NCBI RefSeq assembly: GCF_003952485.1
Contig: NZ_CP034447.1
Coordinates: 3,362,501 to 3,426,500 of the forward strand
Reading direction: 5' to 3'
Source: Mesorhizobium sp. M1E.F.Ca.ET.045.02.1.1
GTDB taxonomy: Bacteria > Pseudomonadota > Alphaproteobacteria > Rhizobiales > Rhizobiaceae
Length of the DNA stretch: 64,000 nt
The position numbers and the translations under genes are program-made. The notes under the pieces were generated by a model, which saw only the letters and a program-made list of their open reading frames with translations, searched no databases and was not told the origin of the DNA. The number at the start of each line of letters is the position of its first letter. The stretch's first letter is position 1. This document shows, one piece after another, positions 34,975-43,686 of the stretch.

Positions 34975-35093
34975 CAGCGAACCCGGCGATCGCCGATAAG
35001 GCCGAGAAGAAGCAGGGTCGAAGCAAGCGCGCGCACGGTCTCGCCGGCGAAGCCGGGGCGAGGAGAAGCGACGGAGCGGGTGCGCGTGGTCAT
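34974..35093 (-). CDS. Candidate leucine leader peptide (leuL-like) upstream of leuA
   Basis: A 39-codon ORF with ATG 35093 and GAGAG close upstream. Near its end it reads CTG CTT CTT CTC GGC CTT, that is LLLLGL, after an earlier CTT. It stops 155 bp before leuA on the same strand and directly precedes nested stem-loops. This is the standard layout for ribosome-mediated attenuation, where stalling at Leu codons under leucine starvation changes folding. The remaining sequence (MTTRTRSVASPRPGF...) looks non-conserved, as leaders usually are. The gene is inferred, not recognised by family. Confidence 0.55.
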   Translation of the reverse strand: MTTRTRSVASPRPGFAGETVRALASTLLLLGLIGDRRVR

Positions 35094-35174
35094 GCCGGCT
35101 CTCTTACAGGAGCCGCCGTTGGGAGGCAAGTGCCGGTCTGGCCGGGCACAAAGCGCGCCGCGTCGAAACGGATT

Positions 35175-35254
35175 CAAGCGACGCGCTTTAAGTCCTTGGG
35201 TTTTATGCATGTCGTTTTCCCAAAATCGTTGCACACTTTTGGGTGACATGCATC
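35175..35254 (+). repeat. Interspersed hairpin repeat, family A copy
   Basis: Hairpin 35207-35251 with arms GCATGTC/GACATGC and CCCAAAA/TTTTGGG. Shares the ACGCGCTTTAAGTCCTTGGGTTTT-like head with copies elsewhere. Lies between the leader region and the ATP-grasp gene. Confidence 0.75.
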
Positions 35255-35330
35255 GGCGCGGGCTCTTCCCCGCACCAGGCAAATGCGCCACATTTGCCTC
35301 GGAGGACCTGATCTCAGGGGGAGGCCGTGC

Positions 35331-36497
35331 ATGAATTTCGTGTTCTTCTCGCCGCATTTTCCGGTCAACGGCGCCGATTTCTGCGACCGGTTGAAGAAAG
35401 CCGGCGCCACCGTGCTCGGGATAGGCGACGCGCCCTATGAGACGCTGAGCGGCAAGTTGAAAGCGGCGCTTTCGGAATATTACCGCGTCGCCGACATGGA
35501 GAATTACGATGCCGTGTTCCGGGCGATGGGGCATTTCATCCACAAATGGGGCCGTATCGACCGCTTCGAGTCGCTCAACGAGCACTGGCTGGAGCTCGAA
35601 GCCAACATTCGCACCGACTTCAACATCTTCGGCACCAAGCTCGATTTCGTGAAGAATTTGAAGCGCAAGAGCCGCATGCGCGCCTTTTTCCGCAAAAGCG
35701 GCGTCGAAACCATTCCGCAACGCAAATGCTCGGATCGAACTGGGGCCATGACCTTCATCCGCCGGGTCGGCTATCCGGTGGTGGTCAAGCCGGATTCAGG
35801 CTCCGGCGCCTCGAACACGTTCAAGATCTCCAATGCCAGGGAGCTCGACCAGTTCTTCAGGGACAAGCCGGAGGGTGTGACCTTCGTCATGGAGCAGTTC
35901 ATCGAGGGGCTGGTGGTGACCTTCGACGGCCTGGTCAACCGCGACGGCGAGGTCGTGCTGGCGGCCAGCCACCGTTACGACCAGAGCATCATGGACGCGG
36001 TCAACCGCGACCGCCACATGAGCTATACCTGCTTTCCCGAGATCAGCCCGGAGGTCGAGGAGGCGGGCCGCAAGATCCTGAAAGCGTTCGACGTGCGCGA
36101 GCGCTTCTTCCACATCGAGCTGTTCGAAACCAGGGACAATCGCGTCATCGCACTCGAGGTCAACATGCGCCCGCCGGGCGCCTGGATGACCGACGCTATC
36201 AACTACACCTTCGACATCGACGTCTATGCCGCATGGGCGGACATGGTGGTCAAGGATGCCGCTGGCGGCCCTTACAAGGGCAAGTATTTCACCGCTTATG
36301 CCAGCCGCAAGCGTCACATCGACTATTTGCACAGCCATGAGGACGTGCTAGCCGCCCATGGCGACAAGATCGTGCATCATCAGGCCATCGAAGAGGTTTT
36401 CAGCCGCGCCATGGGCAACTACGCCTACCAGATGCGTTCCAAGGACCAGAAGGCTTTGCGCCAGGCGGTCGACTATATCCACGCGGAAAAGGCGTGA
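35331..36497 (+). CDS. ATP-grasp domain ligase of unknown product
   Basis: 388 residues. The N-terminal pre-ATP-grasp domain begins MNFVFFSPHFPVNGADFCDRLKKAGATVLGIGD. The ATP-grasp fold has GYPVVVKPDSGSGASNTFKI (nucleotide Lys), the EQFIEG adenine strand and EVNMRPPGAWMTDAINY (metal-binding Glu and Asn). These enzymes join a carboxylate to an amine through an acyl-phosphate. ATG 35331 with GGGGGAGG upstream is preferred over 35283. Followed after 4 bp by the esterase gene. The product is unknown; a small peptide or amide conjugate is likely. Confidence 0.8.
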   Translation: MNFVFFSPHFPVNGADFCDRLKKAGATVLGIGDAPYETLSGKLKAALSEYYRVADMENYDAVFRAMGHFIHKWGRIDRFESLNEHWLELEANIRTDFNIFGTKLDFVKNLKRKSRMRAFFRKSGVETIPQRKCSDRTGAMTFIRRVGYPVVVKPDSGSGASNTFKISNARELDQFFRDKPEGVTFVMEQFIEGLVVTFDGLVNRDGEVVLAASHRYDQSIMDAVNRDRHMSYTCFPEISPEVEEAGRKILKAFDVRERFFHIELFETRDNRVIALEVNMRPPGAWMTDAINYTFDIDVYAAWADMVVKDAAGGPYKGKYFTAYASRKRHIDYLHSHEDVLAAHGDKIVHHQAIEEVFSRAMGNYAYQMRSKDQKALRQAVDYIHAEKA

Positions 36498-36501
36498 GGC
36501 G

Positions 36502-37278
36502 ATGGACGTTTCCTATCACAAGGCTCACGCCCGCAATCTCGGCCGCGACATGGAATACAAGCGCTACGGCCATGCCGGGCGGCCGGTGGTGGTGTTCCCG
36601 ACCTCGCAGGGACGCTTCTTCCAGTTCGAGGATTCGGGCGGCGTCGGCGCGCTCGCCGAGTTCATCGACACCGGCCGCATCCAGCTGTTCACGCTCGACG
36701 GCATCGATTCGGAATCCTTCTTCGACAAGCATGGCGATCCCGCCAGCCGCATAGCCCGCCACGAGGCCTATTTCCGCTATGTGCGCGAGGAGGCGCTGCC
36801 GGAGCTGCAGGCGGTTGCCGCCAAGGCCAATGGCGGACGAATCCTGAAGCCGCTGTTCTGCGGCTGCTCGATGGGCGGCTATCACTCGTCGAATTTCGTC
36901 TTCCGCTTTCCGGAACTGGCCAGCGGCGTGATTTCGCTGTCGGGCGTCTATTCGACGCGCGACTTCTTCGGCCGGGCGCTGGAGGGCAGCATCTTCTACA
37001 ACTCGCCGCTCGACTATCTGCCGGGCATCGTCGACCAGCGGCTGCTCGGGCGCCTGAGGGCGCTCAGGCTGATCTTCTGCTGCGGGCAGGGCGCCTGGGA
37101 AGAGCGCATGCTTGTCGAAACGCGCGAACTGGAGCAGGTGCTGCGCGACAAATCCATTCCGGCCTGGGTCGACTATTGGGGTGGCGACGTCAGCCACGAC
37201 TGGCCGTGGTGGCACAAGCAGCTCGTCTATTTCTTCGGGCGCTGGCTGGACGAGGACCTGATGCATAGGCTCGATTGA
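36502..37278 (+). CDS. Esterase-family alpha/beta hydrolase (partner of ATP-grasp ligase)
   Basis: 258 residues. The nucleophile elbow GCSMGGYH (Ser about residue 124), an acidic residue near the end and the terminal VSHDWPWWHKQ His region fit an esterase/acyltransferase D-like fold. No signal peptide. The gene starts 4 bp after the ATP-grasp stop and overlaps the SnoaL-like start (TGATG), so all three are cotranscribed. A ligase with a dedicated hydrolase suggests synthesis and release, or turnover, of an amide or ester metabolite. Confidence 0.8.
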   Translation: MDVSYHKAHARNLGRDMEYKRYGHAGRPVVVFPTSQGRFFQFEDSGGVGALAEFIDTGRIQLFTLDGIDSESFFDKHGDPASRIARHEAYFRYVREEALPELQAVAAKANGGRILKPLFCGCSMGGYHSSNFVFRFPELASGVISLSGVYSTRDFFGRALEGSIFYNSPLDYLPGIVDQRLLGRLRALRLIFCCGQGAWEERMLVETRELEQVLRDKSIPAWVDYWGGDVSHDWPWWHKQLVYFFGRWLDEDLMHRLD

Positions 37279-37593
37279 TGACCACGCCCGACCCGATCCG
37301 ACGTTTTGTCGAAGCCACCAATTCGGGCGACACCGAGGCCTTTCTGGAGACCTTCACGGCGGATGCCCCTGCTCACCGACTGGGGCCGCCCCTTCCGCAG
37401 CCGTGGGGAAATCGCGCGCTGGAACCAGTCGGACAATATCGGCGTGCAATCCCGCCTCGATATCGTCCGCATCGCGCAATCGGACGGCGCCTACCATGTG
37501 CGCATCAAGGTGACCGGCGACGGCTTCAATGGTGAAGGCGACATGACCTTCACGCTGGACGGCGACCGGATCGCGAGCCTGATCATCAGCTAG
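37278..37593 (+). pseudogene. SnoaL/NTF2-like protein, frame-disrupted
   Basis: ATG 37278 begins MTTPDPIRRFVEATNSGDTEAFLETFTADA, a typical NTF2-like N-terminus. After four C (37366-37369) the homologous continuation (LLTDWGRPFRSRGEIARWN...GFNGEGDMTFTLDGDRIASLIIS) lies in another frame, ending at 37593. Removing one C restores a 104-residue protein. Such folds serve as small enzymes or dimer partners; its place after the ligase and esterase suggests a third step. Pseudogene or assembly error. Confidence 0.75.
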
Positions 37594-37636
37594 ATCGTTT
37601 CACTGTTTCACCGAAACGGCGAACCGTTCTATCTCT

Positions 37637-37690
37637 CTGTTTTGACGCAATTCCGCACGGAAGACCGCTACGCACTTCTCCTGGAAGTCG
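37637..37690 (+). repeat. Interspersed repeat, family B copy 1
   Basis: GACGCAATTCCGCACGGAAGACCGC followed by ACGCACTTCTCCTGGAA; the same layout occurs near 44181-44240. Located in the gap after the SnoaL-like gene. Confidence 0.6.
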
Positions 37691-37862
37691 ACCGCTCGAT
37701 TGCGCTCCCGCGCTCTCAAATATGAGTATGCTAGTCAAGTATTTTTTATACCAGAGGACGTCACGTCGCGGCAGCAGCAGGGTCGCAGTTGAGCCTTCCC
37801 CGTGGCGGCGAGGTCGGCGCCCACCGAAGAAGGCCGGAAGGGCGCCGGGCTTTGGCCGACGT

Positions 37863-39398
37863 CTAGCCTTCCTGGCAGGCCGAGAGGGGCTCGACGTCTT
37901 GTTCCGGCGCCGATCCGCGACGCAGGCCGAGGAAGATGACGATGGCGGTCAGGACGGTGATTGTCGCCAGCACGACCAGCAGCCGGTCGAAGGCCGTCTC
38001 GTAGGCCTGGATGAGGACAGCGGCATCGGCCATAGGCAGATGTCGTGCCGTTTCACCGATATTGCCCGTTGCCAGAAGCTGCCCTGCCGCGGCCGCTTTT
38101 GCGGGTGACGCCAACCCTTGAGTGCCGAGCTGCGCGGCGGTGAAGCCCGACAGCGTCGCCATGACGATCGCCAGCGCCACGCCCTCGCAAGCGACGCGGG
38201 TGGTGTTGAAGATGCCGACCGCCATGCCGGCACGCTCCTTCGGCACGACGCTGACGGCAAGCCCGTCCATCAGCCCCCAAGGCAAGGCAATGCCGATGCC
38301 GATCAGGACCAACGGGGCGACCAGCGCGCTGTCCGCCGCAGGAGCACGCCCGAGCCAGACAAGGCCGGCTGCCGCTACAAGCAGGCCAACACCGCAGATC
38401 GTGGCTGGAGCGATCCAGCGTGCCACCTGGCCGGCAAGCAACGGCAATACCAGCAGCGGCCCAGAGAGGCAGATCATCAACTGCCCCGCCTTGATCTCGC
38501 TCATCCCCTCGATGCCGATGAAGCGGATCGGCAAGAGCACGAGCAGAACGACAAAGGCATAGGCAGGTGCGGCTGCCAGGAACTGGACGCCGACGAAACG
38601 CGGGAAGCGAAACAGCGTCAGGTCCAGCATCGGCCGGCGCACGCGCCGCTCGACAATGACGAAAGCGACAAGGCAGACGGCGGCCATACCAAGCAGCGCA
38701 ATGACGAGGGGATCGGTCCAGCCGTTCTGCGGCGCCTGCAGCACGCCATAGGTCAGCGCGGCAAGCGCGATGGTGAAGGTGCCGGCTCCCGCCCAGTCTA
38801 GCCCGGTTGCATCCGGGTCGCGCGATTCGGTGACGGCGCGCAGGCCGAGGGTCGCGGCGGCAACCGCAAGCGCTGCCACCAGAAAAAAGATCGCGCGCCA
38901 GCCGAACGCGTCGATGAGCAAGCCTGAGGCAACAGGGCCGAAGGCGAGGCCGATGCCGAAGCTGGTACCGAGGAAGCTGAAGGCGCGCAGCCGCAATTGG
39001 CCGTCGAATTCCTGGGCAAGCGCAGAAGCGCCACCGGCGAAGGCGGCAGCACCGCCTATGCCTTGCAAGGCCCTGAAAATGTCGAACCAGACGATGTCAG
39101 GCGCAAGCGTGGAGCCCAGTGCGGCAAGGACATAGGTGGCGAGGCCAGCGAGGAAGATCCGCCTGCGGCCATGGTTGTCGGCCAGTGCTCCGGCCGCCAT
39201 CAGGCTGGCGCCGAAGGTCAGCATGAAGGCATTCGTCACCCAATTGAGCTCGATCGGACTGCCGCCGAGATCGGCGGCAATGCGCGAGAGCGCCACGGCC
39301 GGACCGGTGAAACTCAACGGCATCGTCATGGCGGCAAGACAGACCGACAGCAGCACAAGCCATCTGCCGGCGGGGCCGGTTATGGTCATCGAAGTCAT
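37863..39398 (-). CDS. MFS transporter, DHA2 (14-TMS) drug-exporter type
   Basis: 511 residues with about 14 hydrophobic helices and the motif-A loop GALADNHGRRRIFLAG after TM2. Motif C (GPVASGLLIDAFGWRAIFFL) in helix five marks antiporters. It is an inner-membrane proton/drug exporter of the EmrB/QacA type, with no adjacent membrane-fusion protein. The gene diverges from a LysR regulator across 147 bp, probably its controller. Two ATG starts lie close together (39398 and 39389). Confidence 0.9.
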   Translation of the reverse strand: MTSMTITGPAGRWLVLLSVCLAAMTMPLSFTGPAVALSRIAADLGGSPIELNWVTNAFMLTFGASLMAAGALADNHGRRRIFLAGLATYVLAALGSTLAPDIVWFDIFRALQGIGGAAAFAGGASALAQEFDGQLRLRAFSFLGTSFGIGLAFGPVASGLLIDAFGWRAIFFLVAALAVAAATLGLRAVTESRDPDATGLDWAGAGTFTIALAALTYGVLQAPQNGWTDPLVIALLGMAAVCLVAFVIVERRVRRPMLDLTLFRFPRFVGVQFLAAAPAYAFVVLLVLLPIRFIGIEGMSEIKAGQLMICLSGPLLVLPLLAGQVARWIAPATICGVGLLVAAAGLVWLGRAPAADSALVAPLVLIGIGIALPWGLMDGLAVSVVPKERAGMAVGIFNTTRVACEGVALAIVMATLSGFTAAQLGTQGLASPAKAAAAGQLLATGNIGETARHLPMADAAVLIQAYETAFDRLLVVLATITVLTAIVIFLGLRRGSAPEQDVEPLSACQEG

Positions 39399-39545
39399 GG
39401 ATTTTCCTATCTGAGGCGAGGTTTGCCGGCATGCCGCGGATTGGCGGCGCCGATCGCAAAGACAAGATAGGGCGGCGACATTTCCGGCAAAATAGTATTA
39501 AATCTCCGGTCATACCGGAATGAAGCGCTCGAATGGATTCCTGCG

Positions 39546-40433
39546 ATGGATCGTCTCAACGGCCTTCTCGCTTTCGCCCGCACCGCCGAGCACGGCAGTT
39601 TTGTCGCCGCCGGGCGGGCGCTGGGAATCTCGGCATCCGCTGTCGGCAAGAGCGTCGCCCGACTCGAGCAGGAGCTCGGGGTGCGTCTGCTGCAACGCAG
39701 CACACGGCGCATAGGTCTGACCGAGGAGGGCAAGCTGTTCAACGAACGTGTGCGCCGCATCCTCGACGATATCGACGATGCCGAGGCGATGCTGTCGCGG
39801 ACGCGCGAAACGCCACATGGGCGGCTACGCGTTTCGACCCCGATCGTCACCTATCATCTGCTTTTGCCGGTGCTTTCGGAATTCACGGCACGATACCCTG
39901 AGATCGAGCTCGATATCGATTTCAACGATCGCATCGTCGACGTCATCGAAGAGGGTATCGATGTCGCGATCCGAAGCGGCGAGCTGCCCGATTCACGATT
40001 GGTGTCGAGGCCGGTTGCGCCCTTTCGCATGATCTTATGCGCGGCCGCTTCCTACCTTGACCGCCATGGCACGCCCGGCACGCCAGCGGATCTCGCGCAG
40101 CATTTCGGCATACACTTCCGCTTTCTCAACAGCGGCAGGTTGCTCAACTGGCCGTTCATTACCGGAAGCGCGGCACCGCAGATTCGCTCGATGCTGACCT
40201 GCAACAACATGGAAGCATTGAAGGGCGCAACGATTGCCGGCTTGGGCATCGCCTGCATGCCCGATTTCCTGGTGCGGGAGGCGCTGCATGACGGAAAGCT
40301 GCGCACCGTGCTTGACGACCATGTCGACGGCCGCGGCCAGTTCCGCATGCTATGGCCGTCCAATCGCCACCTCTCGCCGAAGGTTCGCGTCTTCGTCGAT
40401 TTCCTCCCCGAGCGGCTTGCAGCCGGACGATAA
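39546..40433 (+). CDS. LysR-family transcriptional regulator
   Basis: 295 residues. The HTH LAFARTAEHGSFVAAGRALGISASAVGKSVARLEQELGVRLLQRSTRRIGLTEEG is the AaeR/DsdC-like subgroup often found next to MFS exporters. The effector domain contains FNDRIVDVIEEGIDVAIRSG, as in that subgroup. It is divergent from the MFS gene and likely controls it. Confidence 0.92.
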   Translation: MDRLNGLLAFARTAEHGSFVAAGRALGISASAVGKSVARLEQELGVRLLQRSTRRIGLTEEGKLFNERVRRILDDIDDAEAMLSRTRETPHGRLRVSTPIVTYHLLLPVLSEFTARYPEIELDIDFNDRIVDVIEEGIDVAIRSGELPDSRLVSRPVAPFRMILCAAASYLDRHGTPGTPADLAQHFGIHFRFLNSGRLLNWPFITGSAAPQIRSMLTCNNMEALKGATIAGLGIACMPDFLVREALHDGKLRTVLDDHVDGRGQFRMLWPSNRHLSPKVRVFVDFLPERLAAGR

Positions 40434-40462
40434 GTTGCGCCCGGCGAAAGCTGCGACGATGG

Positions 40463-41227
40463 TCAGTAGGTCGCGCGCCCGCCGGAAAGATCGAAAGTGG
40501 CACCGGTGGTGAAGGAATTCTCGTCCGAGAGCATGAAGGCGACCATGGCCGCCGCCTCCTCCACTTCGACGAAACGGCCGCGCGGCACCTTGCTGAGCAT
40601 GTAGGTCACCTGGGCTTCGGTGAGCTGATCAAGAATACGGGTGCGGGCGGGCGAGGGGGTCAGCGCGTTGACGGCGATGTCATGGCTGGCGAGCTCCTTG
40701 CCGAGCGACTTGGTCAGCGCCAGCACGCCGGCCTTGGCGGCCGAATAGGCGGCGGCGTTGGGATTGCCTTCCTTGCCGGCGACGGAAGCGATGTTGACGA
40801 TGCGGCCGTAATTGCGCGCGATCATGCCGGGCACCAGGCGCCGGCAGCAGTAGAAGACGCCGTTGAGGTCGATGTCGACGATCTGGCGCCATGCGGCGGG
40901 ATCATAGTCCACCACGGTCGCGGCCGGCCCGGCGATGCCGGCATTGTTGACGAGAAGATCGACAGGACCGAGCGCCCGCTCGGTTTCGATGGCGGCACGA
41001 TCGACGGCCTCGATTTGCGACTGGTCGCAAGTGAAGGCTTCGACGCGGCCAAGCGGCTCAAGCTCGGCCAAGGCGCTCGTCATCGCGGCCTGGTCGATGT
41101 CCCAGATGGCGACGCTTGCGCCCGACGACAGCAGGCGGCGGGCCACGGCAAGGCCGATGCCTTGCGCGCCGCCCGTCACGACGGCGACGCGGCCAGAGAG
41201 GTCGACGGCATTCAAACGGCGGTTCAT
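40463..41227 (-). CDS. SDR-family oxidoreductase
   Basis: 254 residues. TGGAQGIGLAVARRL nucleotide motif, NNAG, catalytic SVAGKEGNPNAAAYSAAKAG (YxxxK) and SDENSFTTGATFDLSGGRATY C-terminus. This resembles 3-oxoacyl-ACP-reductase-like sugar or acid dehydrogenases. The start is set at ATG 41227 with AAGGA 7 nt upstream; another ATG at 41233 is possible, and longer upstream extensions would read into AbrB. Its start lies 40 bp after the AbrB stop on the same strand, so they are probably cotranscribed. Confidence 0.85.
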   Translation of the reverse strand: MNRRLNAVDLSGRVAVVTGGAQGIGLAVARRLLSSGASVAIWDIDQAAMTSALAELEPLGRVEAFTCDQSQIEAVDRAAIETERALGPVDLLVNNAGIAGPAATVVDYDPAAWRQIVDIDLNGVFYCCRRLVPGMIARNYGRIVNIASVAGKEGNPNAAAYSAAKAGVLALTKSLGKELASHDIAVNALTPSPARTRILDQLTEAQVTYMLSKVPRGRFVEVEEAAAMVAFMLSDENSFTTGATFDLSGGRATY

Positions 41228-41267
41228 GGGCATTTCCTTTATTTCCCCATGCGTTTGGTAGCGCGGA

Positions 41268-42371
41268 TCAGTCCCTGACGTTTCGCGCCACAAGCTTGGC
41301 GACGCTTGGCCCAATGAGCAGAACGACCAGGAAGCGGGCCGACTGCAGCGCCATGACGAAGGAGATATCGACGTTCTGCGCGGCGGCGGCGATAATGGCC
41401 ACACTGTCCATGCCGCCGGGGCTGGTCGCCAGATAAGCGGTCAGCGGGTCGATACCGAGCAGGCGGCTGATGACGAAGGCCAGCCCGCCACAGAATGCGA
41501 TCAGCGCCACGATCGAGGCGATGATCTGCGGCAGGGCGCGTGCGGCGTGGCGCAGGATCGGTCGGGTGAAGTTCAAACCGATCGACCAGCTGACCATTGC
41601 GTAGCTGAGCGCCAGCAGCCAGGGCGGCAATTGCATCGGCACGCCGAAGCCGAGATGAACCACGGCGCCGAAGATGAAGGTGCCGAGAAAGAAGGGCGAG
41701 GGCAACCGCAGCAGCCTTCCCAGCAGGCCGCCGACGATCGCGATGCCGATGGTGGCGGCGAAGGCCATCGGGTTGATCGGCGGAAACCACACGATGGGCG
41801 GCACTTCGACGCCTGAGGTGTCGACCCACATCTTGGCAACCAGCGCCGCCGTCATCGAGACAAAGATGACGCGCAGATATTGCATGAAGGCGACGAGGCG
41901 CTGATCGGCGCCGAAGGCGCCGGCCATCAGAACCATGGCGGTGGCGGCCCCTGGCGAGGAGCCCCAGACGGCCGTGGTGCCGGGCAGGATGCGCCAGCGG
42001 CTGATCAGCCAGCCGAGCAGGCTGGAGGCAGTGAGCGTCGCCACCACTGTCCCGAAGAAGAGCGCCCATTCAGCGTAGAAGACCGGAAAGATGTCGGCGG
42101 AGATCGAATTCGCCACCAGGCAGCCAACCACGGCCTGGGCGGAGCCGAACAGCACGCGGGGCACGCGTACGGTGGCGCCGTTGGTGCCGGCCAGGATCGC
42201 GGCAAGCATCGGGCCGATCAGCAGCGCCGCCGGCAGGGCCGCGAGTTCCAGCGCACCGGCAAACAGCAGCGAGAATACCACCAGCGCCAGCCATTGCTGC
42301 GGCCAGCGCAATCGGGCCATGCGTTCAACGGACGGTTGATCCGGGGGCGATTGTTCCGGCGAGGAGTCCAT
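41268..42371 (-). CDS. AbrB-family membrane protein (putative ammonia monooxygenase type)
   Basis: 367 residues with about ten hydrophobic helices arranged as two similar halves, each ending in a Gly-rich motif (GSSPGAATAMVLMAGAFGAD and TSPGGMDSVAIIAAAAQNVD), the AbrB duplication fold. The annotation as ammonia monooxygenase is historical; the family is probably a transporter or regulator of envelope properties. The exact role is unknown. Confidence 0.85.
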   Translation of the reverse strand: MDSSPEQSPPDQPSVERMARLRWPQQWLALVVFSLLFAGALELAALPAALLIGPMLAAILAGTNGATVRVPRVLFGSAQAVVGCLVANSISADIFPVFYAEWALFFGTVVATLTASSLLGWLISRWRILPGTTAVWGSSPGAATAMVLMAGAFGADQRLVAFMQYLRVIFVSMTAALVAKMWVDTSGVEVPPIVWFPPINPMAFAATIGIAIVGGLLGRLLRLPSPFFLGTFIFGAVVHLGFGVPMQLPPWLLALSYAMVSWSIGLNFTRPILRHAARALPQIIASIVALIAFCGGLAFVISRLLGIDPLTAYLATSPGGMDSVAIIAAAAQNVDISFVMALQSARFLVVLLIGPSVAKLVARNVRD

Positions 42372-42447
42372 ATCCGGCTCTTAGACCGGGCACGGGCAAA
42401 TGCGAACCCATTTTCCCGCTGAAAGTTCTATTTCTCCGGACTCGCTC

Positions 42448-42759
42448 TCAACCGTTCTTCTCGGAGGCTGGAAGGCCGAAGCCGCCGACCGGATGGGTCT
42501 CGACCTGGAATTCGAAACCGGCGATGAAAGGGCGCGCCTTGGCGATCGCCGCCTGGACTTCCGGCAGTTGCAGGGAAGCCTTGTGGCTTGCCTGGTCCGT
42601 CCACACTTCGGTGACCCAGATCGCGTCGGCATCTACCGGATCGGTGGCGATGATGTAGCTCAGGCAACCGGGCAGCGCGGCGGTGCTTTCACGCAGCACG
42701 TCCATGACCGCGTCGCGCTGGCCGCGTGCCGCCCGCATCTTGCCGATCAGTCCGAACAT
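42448..42759 (-). CDS. Antibiotic-biosynthesis-monooxygenase (ABM) domain protein
   Basis: 103 residues, a dimeric alpha/beta barrel fold with ALPGCLSYIIATDPVDADAIWVTEVWTDQASHKASL, characteristic of YgiN-type quinone monooxygenases. GGGAGAGG precedes ATG. It lies 51 bp after the SDR stop, so a shared operon is likely, perhaps for quinone or aromatic turnover. Confidence 0.85.
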   Translation of the reverse strand: MFGLIGKMRAARGQRDAVMDVLRESTAALPGCLSYIIATDPVDADAIWVTEVWTDQASHKASLQLPEVQAAIAKARPFIAGFEFQVETHPVGGFGLPASEKNG

Positions 42760-42810
42760 GCCTTTCCTCTCCCTGCAGGTTGTATGCTGCCCGAGTATGC
42801 AGTCGACGGC

Positions 42811-43599
42811 TCACGGCATCAACTGGCCACCATTGACCTCGATCACCTGGCCGATGATGTAGCCGCTCAAGAGATCGGAAGACAGGAACAGATAGGCGCC
42901 GACGCAATCATTGGCCGTTCCGGCGCGGCCCTGCGGGATGGTCGCAACCATGGCCTTCATCTGCTCGGCGCTCGAATAGCGCTCGTGAAACGGCGTCAGG
43001 ATGGTGCCGGGCGCCACGGCGTTGACGCGGATGCCGAAACCGATCAACTCCTTGGCCATGCCACGCGTCACGTTGGAGACGAAGGCCTTGGACGAGCCGT
43101 AGAGGCCGGCGCCGCCGCCGGCGCCGTTGCGGGCGGCGATCGAGGTGGTGTTGATGATGAAGCCGCCCTGGCGCTTCAGCCACGGGATCGCCTTGCGCGA
43201 GGCGGTCAGCACCGATCGCGCATTGAGGTTCATCACCGCGTCGTAGTGCGCTTCGGTCTGGTCGGCATAGGCGACGCGGCCGAGCATGCCGCCGGCGTTG
43301 TTGACCAGACCGTCGAGTCGGCCGAAATGTTTTGCGCTTTCCTCAACGACGCGCTCGACGTCGGCGGGGATCGAAAAGTCGCCCTGGGTCAAAAGAACGT
43401 CGCCGCCGTCGTCGCGGATGGACCCGGCGAGCCTTTCGGCGGCTTCCCGGCTTGAATTGTAATGCAGGGCGACGCGGCATTTCTGCCGGGCATAGGCGTG
43501 GGCAAGCGCTCCGCCGATCCCGGTCGACGCGCCGGTGACCAGCACCACTTTGCCGGCAAGGTCGGGAATGACAAGTGGCATCGTCATGTTGGCTGGCAC
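42811..43599 (-). CDS. SDR-family oxidoreductase
   Basis: 262 residues. TGASTGIGGALAHAYARQ motif, NNAGGML, catalytic Ser in NTTSIAARNGAGGGAGLYGSSKAF (YxxxK) and C-terminal GQVIEVNGGQLMP. The start is GTG 43599, decided by CCGGAGG exactly 7 nt upstream; ATG 43587 and 43581 are alternatives. Followed by the ABM-domain gene. Confidence 0.9.
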   Translation of the reverse strand: MPANMTMPLVIPDLAGKVVLVTGASTGIGGALAHAYARQKCRVALHYNSSREAAERLAGSIRDDGGDVLLTQGDFSIPADVERVVEESAKHFGRLDGLVNNAGGMLGRVAYADQTEAHYDAVMNLNARSVLTASRKAIPWLKRQGGFIINTTSIAARNGAGGGAGLYGSSKAFVSNVTRGMAKELIGFGIRVNAVAPGTILTPFHERYSSAEQMKAMVATIPQGRAGTANDCVGAYLFLSSDLLSGYIIGQVIEVNGGQLMP

Positions 43600-43686
43600 G
43601 TCGCGACCTCCGGGATTTCTACTGGCAATTGGTAGACGCTTGCCGGCCGGGCATTCAAGTCAAGAGGCGAAATCAGGGGCGCGAAA

